Of a DNA stretch of 64,000 bases, positions 8,430 to 16,569 are shown piece after piece; within the stretch, counting starts at the first letter, position 1; each line of letters opens with the position of its first letter. Source of the stretch: Clostridium gasigenes. Lineage in GTDB: Bacteria; Bacillota; Clostridia; Clostridiales; Clostridiaceae. The position numbers were made by a program, and so were the translations under genes. A model generated the notes under the pieces. The model saw only the letters and a program-made list of their open reading frames with translations, did not search any database and was not told where the DNA came from. The stretch is taken from positions 124,001 through 188,000 of the forward strand of contig NZ_FNJM01000005.1 in the NCBI RefSeq assembly GCF_900104115.1, in the 5' to 3' direction.

Positions 8430-9085
8430 TGATAATAGATGCAGTTTATACTTCCATAAAAGTTGTATTAATTTCATTAATAATAACATTAGGAATATCT
8501 ATAGTGGCGATAAAAATTTTAACTAGAAAAACTACTAAGTTTAAAAAAATTATAGAGACATTCATAATTTTGCCTATGTTTATCCCCCCATCTGCTATTG
8601 GATATTTAATATTAATAATTTGTGGAAAAAATGGGCCTATAGGTAAAATATTAAATGAAAATTTCAATACTTCTATTATATTTACATTATCAGCAGCAGT
8701 TATAGCAGCAGTTATTGTTACACTACCAATAATGTATCAAAGTATAAAGGTGGCAGTTTTATCAGTAGATAAAGATGTTAAGGATGCAGCTAGAGCAGGG
8801 GGAGCAAGTGAGTTTCAAGTATTTATTAAAATAATTTTACCACTTTCAAGAAGAGGAATATTAACAGGAATACTTTTGAGTTTTGCAAGAGCATTTGGAG
8901 AGTTTGGAGCAACTATATTAGTGGCTGGAAACATACCAGGAAAAACACAAACATTGCCAATGTCAATGTATTACGCAATAGAGAACAACAATAATAAAGA
9001 AGCTGTAACTATATTAATAATAGTGTTTATAATAGCAGTTTTTTTAATGAGTTTATATAGTTATCTAATTAATAAAGAAGATTAG
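8429..9085 (+). CDS. modB: Molybdate ABC transporter permease
   Basis: The 218-residue protein has about five membrane segments and the permease EAA loop DAARAGGASEFQVFIKIILPLSRRG (about residues 125-150). FARAFGEFGATILVAGN follows, typical of ModB. It forms the molybdate channel with ModA. The start is GTG overlapping the modA stop. The expected ATPase gene modC does not follow; the next gene, 14 bp downstream, is a molybdopterin enzyme. Confidence 0.93.
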   Translation: MIIDAVYTSIKVVLISLIITLGISIVAIKILTRKTTKFKKIIETFIILPMFIPPSAIGYLILIICGKNGPIGKILNENFNTSIIFTLSAAVIAAVIVTLPIMYQSIKVAVLSVDKDVKDAARAGGASEFQVFIKIILPLSRRGILTGILLSFARAFGEFGATILVAGNIPGKTQTLPMSMYYAIENNNNKEAVTILIIVFIIAVFLMSLYSYLINKED

Positions 9086-9098
9086 GATGTGATTTGAA

Positions 9099-10115
9099 AT
9101 GAAAATGATAAAAGTTGAAGATGCAATAGGAACAATGTTATCTCATGATGTAACACAGATAATCCCAGGTAAATTTAAGGGAAGAGCCTTTAAAAAAGGA
9201 CATATAATAAGAGCGGAGGACATAGAAAAGTTATTATCAATTGGAAAAGATAATGTTTATGTATGGGAACCTAAGGAAGGTGAACTTCATGAAAATGATG
9301 CAGCTAAAAGGATTTCAGATTTAGTTGTAGGGGAAGGTGTGGATACTGCAGAAGAGATTAAGGAGGGGAAAATAGATTTTTTTGCAGCTAGAGATGGGTT
9401 GCTTAAAATAGATAAAGAGAACTTGTTTAAGCTTAATTCATTAGGGGAAATAATAGTTTCAACTTTGCATAATAATACCCCTATTAAAAAAGGTGAAAAA
9501 ATTGGAGCAACTAGAGTTATTCCATTAATAATAGATGAAAATAAAATTATAGAAGCTGAGGAGGTAATAAAAAATAGTATTATTTCCGTAAAAGAAATAA
9601 CTCCTAAAAAAGTTGTAGTTATAACAACTGGAAATGAATTATATTACGGAAGAATTAAAGATGCATTTTTACCGATAATAGAAAAGAAACTTAATGAATA
9701 TGGAAGTTCAGTTTTAAATAAAATTATACTTCCAGATGATAAAGATAGAATAAATTTAGAAATTAAGAAGGCTATAGAAGAAGGCGCAGATATGATTATT
9801 TGCACGGGAGGAATGTCTGTAGATCCTGATGATGTTACGCCAAATGCAATAAAAGAATGTGGAGCAAAATTAGTTGTGTATGGTTCACCTGTGTTACCGG
9901 GAGCAATGTTTTTATTAGCTTATCATGAAGATATGCCAATACTAGGGGTGCCAAGTTGCGCTATGTACTCAAAAAGAACAGTTTTAGATCTAGTACTTCC
10001 AAGGTTACTTGCAGATGAAAAACTAACATTAAATGATATAGTAGCTTATGGACATGGTGGGTTATGTTTAGATTGTAATATATGTAATTTTCCACATTGT
10101 TCATTTGGAAAATAA
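9099..10115 (+). CDS. Molybdopterin-binding protein, MoeA-like, with Cys-rich tail
   Basis: The 338-residue protein has an N-terminal domain seen in MoeA-like proteins (VEDAIGTMLSHDVTQI) and a C-terminal MoCF-fold domain: VVVITTGNELYYG, IICTGGMSVDPDDVTPNAI, SPVLPGAMFLLAY. The likely role is metal insertion into molybdopterin. It is shorter than classical MoeA (about 400 residues). It ends with LCLDCNICNFPHCSFGK, four cysteines in a spacing suggesting a small metal or Fe-S site; that tail is not part of E. coli MoeA. Position between modB and moaC supports cofactor synthesis. Confidence 0.85.
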   Translation: MKMIKVEDAIGTMLSHDVTQIIPGKFKGRAFKKGHIIRAEDIEKLLSIGKDNVYVWEPKEGELHENDAAKRISDLVVGEGVDTAEEIKEGKIDFFAARDGLLKIDKENLFKLNSLGEIIVSTLHNNTPIKKGEKIGATRVIPLIIDENKIIEAEEVIKNSIISVKEITPKKVVVITTGNELYYGRIKDAFLPIIEKKLNEYGSSVLNKIILPDDKDRINLEIKKAIEEGADMIICTGGMSVDPDDVTPNAIKECGAKLVVYGSPVLPGAMFLLAYHEDMPILGVPSCAMYSKRTVLDLVLPRLLADEKLTLNDIVAYGHGGLCLDCNICNFPHCSFGK

Positions 10116-10173
10116 AGAAAATAATATTTATAAGTAATAATAATAGTTAACATATATATAGGAGGAGAAAACT

Positions 10174-10650
10174 ATGGATAAAAAGCTTACACACTTTGAT
10201 GAAAGTGGAAATGCAAGAATGGTTGATGTTTCTGAAAAAGATAAAAGTAAAAGGGTAGCTATAGCAGTATCGAAAATAAGAGTAAACCCTGAAACTTTAA
10301 AACTTATAGAGGAAGGTAAAATAGGTAAAGGCGATGTTCTTGGAGTTGCAAGGGTAGCGGGTATAATGGCAAGTAAACAGACTTCAAATTTAATACCTAT
10401 GTGTCATCCAATAATGATATCTAGCTGTGATATTGAGTTTGAAATAGATAAGGAAAAAAGCGAAATTAACATAAAATCTATAGTTAAATTAGTTGAAAAA
10501 ACAGGTGTGGAAATGGAAGCTTTAATGGCAGTAACAATTGCTGCATTAACAATTTATGATATGTGTAAAGCTTTAGATAAAAGAATGGTTATTGAAGATA
10601 CACATTTATTAAAAAAAACAGGAGGAAAAAGTGGTGAGTTTAATTTTTAA
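10174..10650 (+). CDS. moaC: Cyclic pyranopterin monophosphate synthase accessory protein
   Basis: The 158-residue protein matches MoaC throughout: [16 protein letters not shown] at the N-terminus, [11 protein letters not shown] (active-site region), and [27 protein letters not shown] with the conserved catalytic segment, ending KTGGKSGEF. It converts the MoaA product into cyclic pyranopterin monophosphate. An AGGAGG site precedes the ATG. It is spaced 58 bp from the preceding gene and lies upstream of moaA, the usual pairing. Confidence 0.95.
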   Translation: MDKKLTHFDESGNARMVDVSEKDKSKRVAIAVSKIRVNPETLKLIEEGKIGKGDVLGVARVAGIMASKQTSNLIPMCHPIMISSCDIEFEIDKEKSEINIKSIVKLVEKTGVEMEALMAVTIAALTIYDMCKALDKRMVIEDTHLLKKTGGKSGEFNF

Positions 10651-10733
10651 GTAAAAATCTAAATATTTTATTTAGTAAAACTTAGATTTAGACACTACTA
10701 TTATTAAAAAATAGTAGATCCATTAAAAAAAAT

Positions 10734-11705
10734 ATGGAAGATAAATATGGAAGAAAGATAGATTATCTAAGAATATCAGTAACAGATAATTGTAATCTAA
10801 GATGCATTTATTGTATGAAAGAAAATCATAATGATTTTTTATCTTCTGATAAAAAGCTTACAGATAATGAAATATATAGAATAGTACTTGAAAGTGCAAA
10901 GCTTGGAATAAAGAAAATAAGATTCACTGGCGGAGAGCCTTTAGTTAGAAAAGATATTATGAACCTAATAGGAAGAATTAATAAGATAGAAGGAATAGAG
11001 GAAATATATTTAACTACTAACGGAATATTATTATTAGATCAAGTTGAAAATTTAGCTGCAAATGGAGTTAAAGGTGTAAATATTAGCCTAGATTCATTAA
11101 AGCCAGATAGGTTTAAAACATTAACTAGAAGAGGTGAATTAAAGAAAGTTTTAGAAGTTATTGATAAATGTATAGAACATAATATAAAAGTTAAGTTAAA
11201 TACTGTTATTATAGGAGACATAAATCAAGATGAAATATTAGATTTTGTTGAGCTTACAAAACAGAAGGCTATAGATGTAAGGTTTATAGAACTTATGCCA
11301 ATTGGACAAGGTAAATTATTTAAACCAGTTAAAAATACTAAGATTTTAGAAATAATAAAATCGGAATATAAAGAACTAGCTGAAATTAATAGAAATATAT
11401 CAGAAGGACCAGCTAAATATATTAGAGTAAATAATTCATTAGGAAGAGTTGGATTTATAAGTGCAATAAGTAATTGTTTTTGTGATTATTGCAATAGAAT
11501 AAGAATTACACCAGATGGATTTTTAAAGCAGTGTTTACATTGGAATTATGGAGTAGATTTAAGAACATTACTTAGAAATGGTATTTCAAACGAAGAGCTA
11601 AATAATATCATTAAAAATAATATATATAATAAGCCAGAAAAACATTTATTTAATGAACAAAACAAAAATGAAGAAATAAGATTTATGAATGAAATTGGAG
11701 GCTAA
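10734..11705 (+). CDS. moaA: GTP 3',8-cyclase (radical SAM)
   Basis: The 323-residue radical-SAM enzyme has the cluster motif CNLRCIYC near residue 20, FTGGEPLVR, and a second C-terminal cluster site ([20 protein letters not shown]). It ends with the double glycine that MoaA needs for activity. It converts GTP to 3',8-cyclo-GTP, which MoaC then processes. The ATG at 10734 fits the family N-terminus ([14 protein letters not shown]) but has no clear ribosome binding site. A hairpin (CTACTATT/AATAGTAG, 10695-10717) lies just before it, so coupling or RNA structure may govern expression. Confidence 0.95.
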   Translation: MEDKYGRKIDYLRISVTDNCNLRCIYCMKENHNDFLSSDKKLTDNEIYRIVLESAKLGIKKIRFTGGEPLVRKDIMNLIGRINKIEGIEEIYLTTNGILLLDQVENLAANGVKGVNISLDSLKPDRFKTLTRRGELKKVLEVIDKCIEHNIKVKLNTVIIGDINQDEILDFVELTKQKAIDVRFIELMPIGQGKLFKPVKNTKILEIIKSEYKELAEINRNISEGPAKYIRVNNSLGRVGFISAISNCFCDYCNRIRITPDGFLKQCLHWNYGVDLRTLLRNGISNEELNNIIKNNIYNKPEKHLFNEQNKNEEIRFMNEIGG

Positions 11706-11709
11706 TGCA

Positions 11710-12141
11710 ATGAATAAAGTTATAGCAATATGTACAAGCAAGCAAAAGGGCACAGCTAAGGTAATGGTAGATGAGGCTAATCTAATATATGATTTTGGAA
11801 TAGAAGGAGATGCCCATGCAGGTAAATGGCATAGGCAAGTAAGTTTGTTAGCATTAGATAAAATAGAAGACTTTAGAAGTAGTGGTGCAAATGTAGAATT
11901 TGGCGCATTTGGAGAAAACTTAGTTGTAGAAGGATTTGAGTTAAATAAATTACCAATAGGACAAAAAATACAAGTTGGAGAAACACTTTTAGAATTAACA
12001 CAAATAGGTAAGAAATGTCATGACAAATGTGCAATATTCTATCAGGTAGGAAAATGCATAATGCCTACTAATGGGATATTCACAAAGGTATTAGTAGGTG
12101 GGAAAGTAAAAGTTGGTGACAGGTGCGAACTTATAGATTAA
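11710..12141 (+). CDS. MOSC domain protein
   Basis: The protein of about 143 residues has the MOSC pattern: a glycine-rich IEGDAHAGKWHRQVSLL segment, FGENLVVEGF, and ELTQIGKKCHDKCAIF with conserved cysteine, near residue 108. MOSC domains handle sulphur carried to molybdenum cofactor or to detoxification enzymes. The frame opens at 11689. TTGGAGG is properly spaced for the ATG at 11710, 4 bp after the moaA stop. It ends the molybdenum operon at a strong terminator. Precise substrate unknown. Confidence 0.88.
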   Translation: MNKVIAICTSKQKGTAKVMVDEANLIYDFGIEGDAHAGKWHRQVSLLALDKIEDFRSSGANVEFGAFGENLVVEGFELNKLPIGQKIQVGETLLELTQIGKKCHDKCAIFYQVGKCIMPTNGIFTKVLVGGKVKVGDRCELID

Positions 12142-12172
12142 ATCGCTTATGATTGAGCAAAAGTTATGAAAG

Positions 12173-12216
12173 ATAGCAATACAATTCATTGCAAAATGAA
12201 TTGTATTGCTATTTTA
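12173..12216 (+). terminator. Terminator of the molybdenum operon
   Basis: A perfect 18-bp stem (ATAGCAATACAATTCATT) with a GCAA loop is followed by four T residues. Confidence 0.85.
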
Positions 12217-12240
12217 CTTGTGCTTAGTAAAAAAATAAAA

Positions 12241-12300
12241 TTGGTCGGTACTTTCGTCCATCTGAGTTAACGAAGGTGGAAAACACCTGCTTTCTACAGT
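12241..12300 (+). other. Intergenic segment with two competing hairpins
   Basis: CTTTCGT (12251-12257) can pair with ACGAAGG (12270-12276). AGGTG (12274-12278) can pair with CACCT (12284-12288). The two stems share AGG and exclude each other. The segment is more GC-rich than its surroundings and lies upstream of the MNT/HEPN pair. I do not recognise it as a known riboswitch. Confidence 0.35.
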
Positions 12301-12412
12301 TGTTTTAAATAGGATAATTAGATATAATAAAGATAGAGTAATAAGGAATTTAAAAAAATATATTAGCATATTTATTTATTATTTTTTAAAGATGTCTAAA
12401 GGTAGGTTTAAA

Positions 12413-12769
12413 ATGAAAGCTGATGTAGAGTATTGTCTTGATGAAAATGTAAGAAATGAAATAATTATTATAAAAGATTTTGTTAAAAGTGAAGTAAGTG
12501 AAATAGAAATATTTCTTTTTGGTTCAATTGCAAAAGGAAAATATAAAAAAGATAGTGATATAGATATACTAATTTTAATTCCAGATGATAAATCTATTAA
12601 GGAATTAAGATTATTAAGGCATAAATTAGAAGATAAGATAGATATCTTAAAGTTATCCCGTAGCGTAGATATTAAACTTTATAATAGAAATAGATATATT
12701 AATTTGGCTAATAATACTAGTTTTGAACAGGAAATACAAAATGATTTGATAGATATAAGGAGCTGGTGA
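12413..12769 (+). CDS. MNT-type nucleotidyltransferase (putative antitoxin)
   Basis: The protein of about 118 residues has the minimal nucleotidyltransferase motif GSIAKGKYKKDSDIDILI (GS-x10-D-x-D), with the catalytic Asp pair. Such proteins pair with HEPN proteins. In the MntA-HepT system the MNT protein neutralises the HEPN toxin by adding AMP. The frame opens at 12392 without a ribosome binding site. GGTAGG lies 5 bp before the ATG at 12413, so I use that. The HEPN gene begins 4 bp after the stop, a typical two-gene operon. Role as antitoxin is inferred from pairing. Confidence 0.82.
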   Translation: MKADVEYCLDENVRNEIIIIKDFVKSEVSEIEIFLFGSIAKGKYKKDSDIDILILIPDDKSIKELRLLRHKLEDKIDILKLSRSVDIKLYNRNRYINLANNTSFEQEIQNDLIDIRSW

Positions 12770-12772
12770 TCT

Positions 12773-13159
12773 GTGGTAAAAAGAGACATGTTTTATTTTG
12801 CTGATATAGATGAAAAATTTATAGATGGGACAAAAAATAGTGTTGGGTTAGAAGATGGAGTATTAGTTCATTGTCAACAGTGTATAGAAAAAAATTTAAA
12901 GGGAATCACAGAAAAAAAATACGGCATTATATCCAGGGAGCATAATTTAGTTAAGCTTTTAGAAGTTTTATATTTAAATGATTATAAATATTTGAAAGAA
13001 TTCAAAGGATTATGTAGAGATTTAAAGGATTTTTATTTTAGCAGAAGATATGCTTCAGATGATTATGAACTATTAACACATGAAGAATATTGTGAGTATA
13101 TCCATAATTTTTATGAATTATTAGAGGCTCTTAAAGTAATAAGAAAAGAATTAGAGTAA
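12773..13159 (+). CDS. HEPN domain protein (putative partner of MNT)
   Basis: The 128-residue all-helical protein fits the HEPN family seen beside MNT genes: HCQQCIEKNLKGI (about residues 33-45), SREHNLVKLLEVL (54-66) and a C-terminal FSRRYASDDYE segment. The GTG start follows AAGGAG. HEPN toxins are usually RNases with an Rx4-6H motif. I do not see that motif in the canonical spacing; only R-x-H and R-x10-H arrangements are present. RNase activity is therefore not supported by the sequence, and a non-toxic HEPN partner is possible. Confidence 0.78.
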   Translation: MVKRDMFYFADIDEKFIDGTKNSVGLEDGVLVHCQQCIEKNLKGITEKKYGIISREHNLVKLLEVLYLNDYKYLKEFKGLCRDLKDFYFSRRYASDDYELLTHEEYCEYIHNFYELLEALKVIRKELE

Positions 13160-13216
13160 TTGTACGCAATAAAGAGTAGACTCTATCGGAAACTAAGAAT
13201 AAGTTTATAAAAATAT

Positions 13217-13254
13217 AATCTGTATATCAAATTATGATATATGGATTTTTTTTA
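13217..13254 (+). terminator. Terminator after the MNT/HEPN pair
   Basis: AATCTGTATATCA and TGATATATGGATT form an imperfect stem followed by eight T residues. It closely resembles the fruA terminator. Confidence 0.8.
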
Positions 13255-13342
13255 TTCTCTTATATGGCTTAGAGAAGTATAGTTAAGATTATTTGAGAGA
13301 AACTAATTTAGAATAATAATTTTAAAAGGAGTGATATTACAG

Positions 13343-13498
13343 ATGGATTCAAAAAATAAAAGAGAAATGAAAAAAGAAAATTATCTTAAAAATGAGGTTA
13401 GGACAAAGGAACCTATGTCTAAAAATAGTTTTGTAAGTACTATTCAAAGTCCTGCTTTAAATGAAAGTGGAATTGAAGCAAAGAAAAAAGGGTTTTAG
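13343..13498 (+). CDS. Small basic protein, 51 residues, unknown
   Basis: An ATG preceded by AAGGAG (12-nt spacing) opens a 51-codon frame ending TAG. The peptide begins MDSKNKREMKKENYLKNEV and ends ESGIEAKKKGF. It is highly charged and has no hydrophobic segment or recognisable domain. It has its own terminator at 13530-13560. The ribosome binding site, clean frame and terminator support a real gene. Function unknown. Confidence 0.65.
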   Translation: MDSKNKREMKKENYLKNEVRTKEPMSKNSFVSTIQSPALNESGIEAKKKGF

Positions 13499-13529
13499 CA
13501 AATAAATAAATTTATAATTATGAAAAATT

Positions 13530-13560
13530 AATAAGCTAAGTGTTGAGCTTAGCTTATTTT
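13530..13560 (+). terminator. Terminator after the 51-aa gene
   Basis: The arms ATAAGCTAAG and CTTAGCTTAT are followed by a short T run. Confidence 0.75.
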
Positions 13561-13640
13561 GGGTTAAAAGTTTTCAATGATATCTTAATTAAATACATTT
13601 CTAAGGTTCTAGTATGAAAGTAAATTAATAGTTACCACTA

Positions 13641-14084
13641 TTAATTTAGTTTAGATAGGATAGGTGTAAGCTTCTCTAACAAACCTTCTAATGAATTTAA
13701 ATCATCGTCAGCAAGGTCTGATAATTTTACGCAGAGAATATCTTTAAATTTTTGAGTTTGAGAATTAAGTAATTCATTTGCTTTTTCTGTTAACTCCACT
13801 CTAAGAATTCTTCTATCATTGGGGTCTTCATATCTATTAATAAATCCATCTTGGATTAATTTATCTATAATAGGGGTCATATTAGGTTTAGATACACCAA
13901 TAGTATTTGCTAAATGAGAAAGTGATACCGGACCAGAATGTGAAAGGGAAAAGATAACTTTAAAATGTGATGGTGGCATACAAGCCCCTTTAATAAAATG
14001 ATCTTTATTGAAAGTTTTCTTACGTAATTCTAACAACATGTTAACTAAATCATCAGAAATTTTATTTAAATTTATAGTATCCAT
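13641..14084 (-). CDS. MarR-family transcriptional repressor
   Basis: The protein of about 147 residues has the MarR winged helix: PSHFKVIFSLSHSGPVSLSHLANTIGVSKPNMTPII (recognition helix), then the wing with YEDPNDRRILRVELTEKA containing the conserved D-x-R-S/R motif. GAAGGAG precedes the ATG at 14084. The frame opens six codons earlier without such a site. It is transcribed divergently from a two-gene ABC exporter, the classical arrangement for a ligand-released repressor of drug efflux. A weak ATTAG/CTAAT repeat at 14105-14121 could be an operator. The inducer is unknown. Confidence 0.9.
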   Translation of the reverse strand: MDTINLNKISDDLVNMLLELRKKTFNKDHFIKGACMPPSHFKVIFSLSHSGPVSLSHLANTIGVSKPNMTPIIDKLIQDGFINRYEDPNDRRILRVELTEKANELLNSQTQKFKDILCVKLSDLADDDLNSLEGLLEKLTPILSKLN

Positions 14085-14163
14085 AGTAATTCTCCTTCGC
14101 ATATATTAGTAAACGTCTAATTAATTATAAACTAAAATAATTGTGAATTCAAATAAAAAGTTA

Positions 14164-14192
14164 TTGACTTATAATAGTTATGAAAATATAAT
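14164..14192 (+). promoter_or_regulatory. Promoter of the ABC exporter operon
   Basis: TTGACT at 14164-14169 and a consensus TATAAT at 14187-14192 have 17-bp spacing, in the divergent region with the MarR gene. Confidence 0.8.
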
Positions 14193-14216
14193 TGATATAT
14201 AATCATAAATAAATTA

Positions 14217-14278
14217 AAAGGTAATGGTGCTAAAAAGATACAGCAGAATAGGACTAGTTATTTTTGAAGCTACCTAAA
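14217..14278. repeat. Dispersed palindromic repeat, degenerate copy in the ABC leader
   Basis: The right arm GACTAGTTATTTTTGAAGC, followed by TACCTAA, matches the family. The left arm (AAAGGTAATGGTGCTAAAAAG) is diverged. It lies between the promoter and the exporter start, so it would be transcribed as part of the 5' leader. Confidence 0.55.
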
Positions 14279-14304
14279 TAAAGAACTAGTAGACGAGAGG
14301 AGAA

Positions 14305-16569
14305 ATGTATAAAGTGTTTAAATTAATTAAGTATTTAAAAAAATCTACGTTGCCAATCATAATTATTATTGGATTACTTATAGTACAGGCGGTCTGTGAT
14401 CTTTCGTTGCCAGACTATACATCTGATATAGTAAATGTTGGGATACAACAAGGTGGAGTAAAAAACGCTGTTCCAGAAATAATTAGAAAAGAACAGCTAG
14501 AAAATATTATGGTATTTATGGATGATAATAATAAATCTCAGGTTATGGATAACTATATATTATTAGATAAACAGGATCTTAGCCAAGATGAGTTTAGTAA
14601 ATATGTTAAGAAATATCCACAACTTGAAAATGAAAAATTATATAAACTTAACACTAAGGATAAAAAGTTAATAGAAAAATTAAATAATATAATATCACAG
14701 CCAATTGCTATTTTATCAGCAATTGAAAAGGATGGGTCAAATGGAAATGAAATTAAAGAAGGATTAATTAGTAATATTCCAAATAATATGGTTGTTCCAG
14801 AAAATATGGATACAATAACCCTTCTTAAAAATATGCCTAAAGAAATAGTTGAAGAAGTAAATAAACAAATGGGCGAAAAATTAAAAGATTTATCAGATAG
14901 TATGGTATCTCAAATCGCAATTCCATACATTCAAAATGAATATAAAGCTATAGGAGTAAACACAAGCAAACTTCAAAGTAATTTTATTTTGTATTCTGGT
15001 GGAATAATGGTGCTAATAGCTCTTATTAGTATGGTAGCAACAGTAATTGTAGCTTATATAGGTGCAAAAGTTGCTGCAGATCTTGGAAAAAATCTTAGAG
15101 GTCAAGTGTTTAAAAAAGTTGTATCATTCTCAAATACAGAATTAGATAAATTCTCTACAGCTTCACTTATTACAAGAAGCACTAATGATATACAACAAAT
15201 ACAAATACTTATGGTAATGCTTTTAAGAGTAGTATTTTATGCTCCTATACTTGGGCTTGGAGGAGTATTAAAAGTTATTCAAACTGATAGTTCAATGGCA
15301 TGGATAATAGCAGTTGCATTAATTGCTATGTTATCACTAATAATAGTTTTATTTGCCCTTGCTATGCCAAAGTTTAAAGCGGTTCAAAATCTTATAGATA
15401 AGGTTAATCTTGTAACACGTGAAATATTATCAGGAATGCTTGTAATTCGTGCGTTTAGTACTCAAAAGCATGAAGAGAAAAGATTTGATAAGGCAAATAT
15501 GGATTTAACAAAAACTAATCTTTTTGTTAATCGTACAATGGCAACAATGATGCCACTTATGATGCTAATAATGAATGCAATTACTATATTAATAGTTTGG
15601 AGTGGATCACATGCAGTTGATTCTGGAACAATGCAAGTTGGAGATATGATGGCATTTATACAATATACAATGCAAATAATAATGTCATTCTTAATGATAT
15701 CAATGGTATCAATTATGCTTCCACGTGCAAGTGTTGCAGCTGGGCGTGTTGATGAGGTTTTAAAAACAGGATTTATAATAGAAGACCCAAAGGAAGTTAA
15801 ATCTTTCAATAAAAATAAAAAGGGAATTATAGAGTTTAAGAATGTTTCTTTTAGATATCCAAATGCTGCAGAAGATGTATTAAGTAAAATATCATTTACA
15901 GCAAACCCTGGGAAAATTACTGCTTTTATAGGAAGTACAGGCGGTGGTAAATCTACACTTATTAATTTAATACCTCGTTTTTATGATGTAACAGAGGGTG
16001 AGATATTAATTGATGGAGTAGATATAAGAAATGTAAAACAACATGAATTAAGAGATAAAATAGGATATGTTCCTCAAAAGGGAGTTTTATTCTCAGGAAC
16101 TATTGAAAGTAACTTAAAGTATGGTAGAAAGAACACTAGTGAAAAAGAATTAGAAAAAGCAGCACAAATAGCACAAGCTATGGAGTTTATAAATGAAAAG
16201 GAAGAAGGCTTTAATTCAGAAATATCTCAAGGTGGTACAAATGTATCTGGAGGTCAAAAACAAAGACTTTCAATTGCAAGAGCAATAGCTAAAAAACCTG
16301 ATATATATATTTTTGATGATAGTTTCTCAGCACTTGATTTTAAAACAGATGTACAATTAAGAAAGGCTCTAAAAGCTGAAACAACAGAGAGTACTGTATT
16401 AATAGTTGCTCAAAGAATAAGTACTATATTACATGCAGAACAAATTATAGTAATTGATGAAGGTAAGGTTGTAGGTGTAGGTACACATAATGAGCTTCTA
16501 GAAAACTGTGAGGTATATAAACAAATAGCTTCATCACAACTTTCAAAGGAGGAGCTAGATCATGAGTAA
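14305..16569 (+). CDS. ABC exporter, subunit 1 (fused membrane and ATPase domains)
   Basis: The 754-residue half-transporter has an exporter membrane domain interrupted after the first membrane helix by an extra-cytoplasmic stretch of about 190 residues (roughly 40-230). The remaining helices and a C-terminal ATPase domain follow. Walker A is GSTGGGKST, the signature is VSGGQKQR, and Walker B is PDIYIFDDSFSALD, where the catalytic Glu is Asp. A degenerate catalytic site in one partner is typical of heterodimeric multidrug exporters. GAGAGG precedes the ATG. It overlaps subunit 2 by 8 bp. Substrate unknown; the divergent MarR gene suggests drug or toxic-compound efflux. Confidence 0.92.
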   Translation: MYKVFKLIKYLKKSTLPIIIIIGLLIVQAVCDLSLPDYTSDIVNVGIQQGGVKNAVPEIIRKEQLENIMVFMDDNNKSQVMDNYILLDKQDLSQDEFSKYVKKYPQLENEKLYKLNTKDKKLIEKLNNIISQPIAILSAIEKDGSNGNEIKEGLISNIPNNMVVPENMDTITLLKNMPKEIVEEVNKQMGEKLKDLSDSMVSQIAIPYIQNEYKAIGVNTSKLQSNFILYSGGIMVLIALISMVATVIVAYIGAKVAADLGKNLRGQVFKKVVSFSNTELDKFSTASLITRSTNDIQQIQILMVMLLRVVFYAPILGLGGVLKVIQTDSSMAWIIAVALIAMLSLIIVLFALAMPKFKAVQNLIDKVNLVTREILSGMLVIRAFSTQKHEEKRFDKANMDLTKTNLFVNRTMATMMPLMMLIMNAITILIVWSGSHAVDSGTMQVGDMMAFIQYTMQIIMSFLMISMVSIMLPRASVAAGRVDEVLKTGFIIEDPKEVKSFNKNKKGIIEFKNVSFRYPNAAEDVLSKISFTANPGKITAFIGSTGGGKSTLINLIPRFYDVTEGEILIDGVDIRNVKQHELRDKIGYVPQKGVLFSGTIESNLKYGRKNTSEKELEKAAQIAQAMEFINEKEEGFNSEISQGGTNVSGGQKQRLSIARAIAKKPDIYIFDDSFSALDFKTDVQLRKALKAETTESTVLIVAQRISTILHAEQIIVIDEGKVVGVGTHNELLENCEVYKQIASSQLSKEELDHE

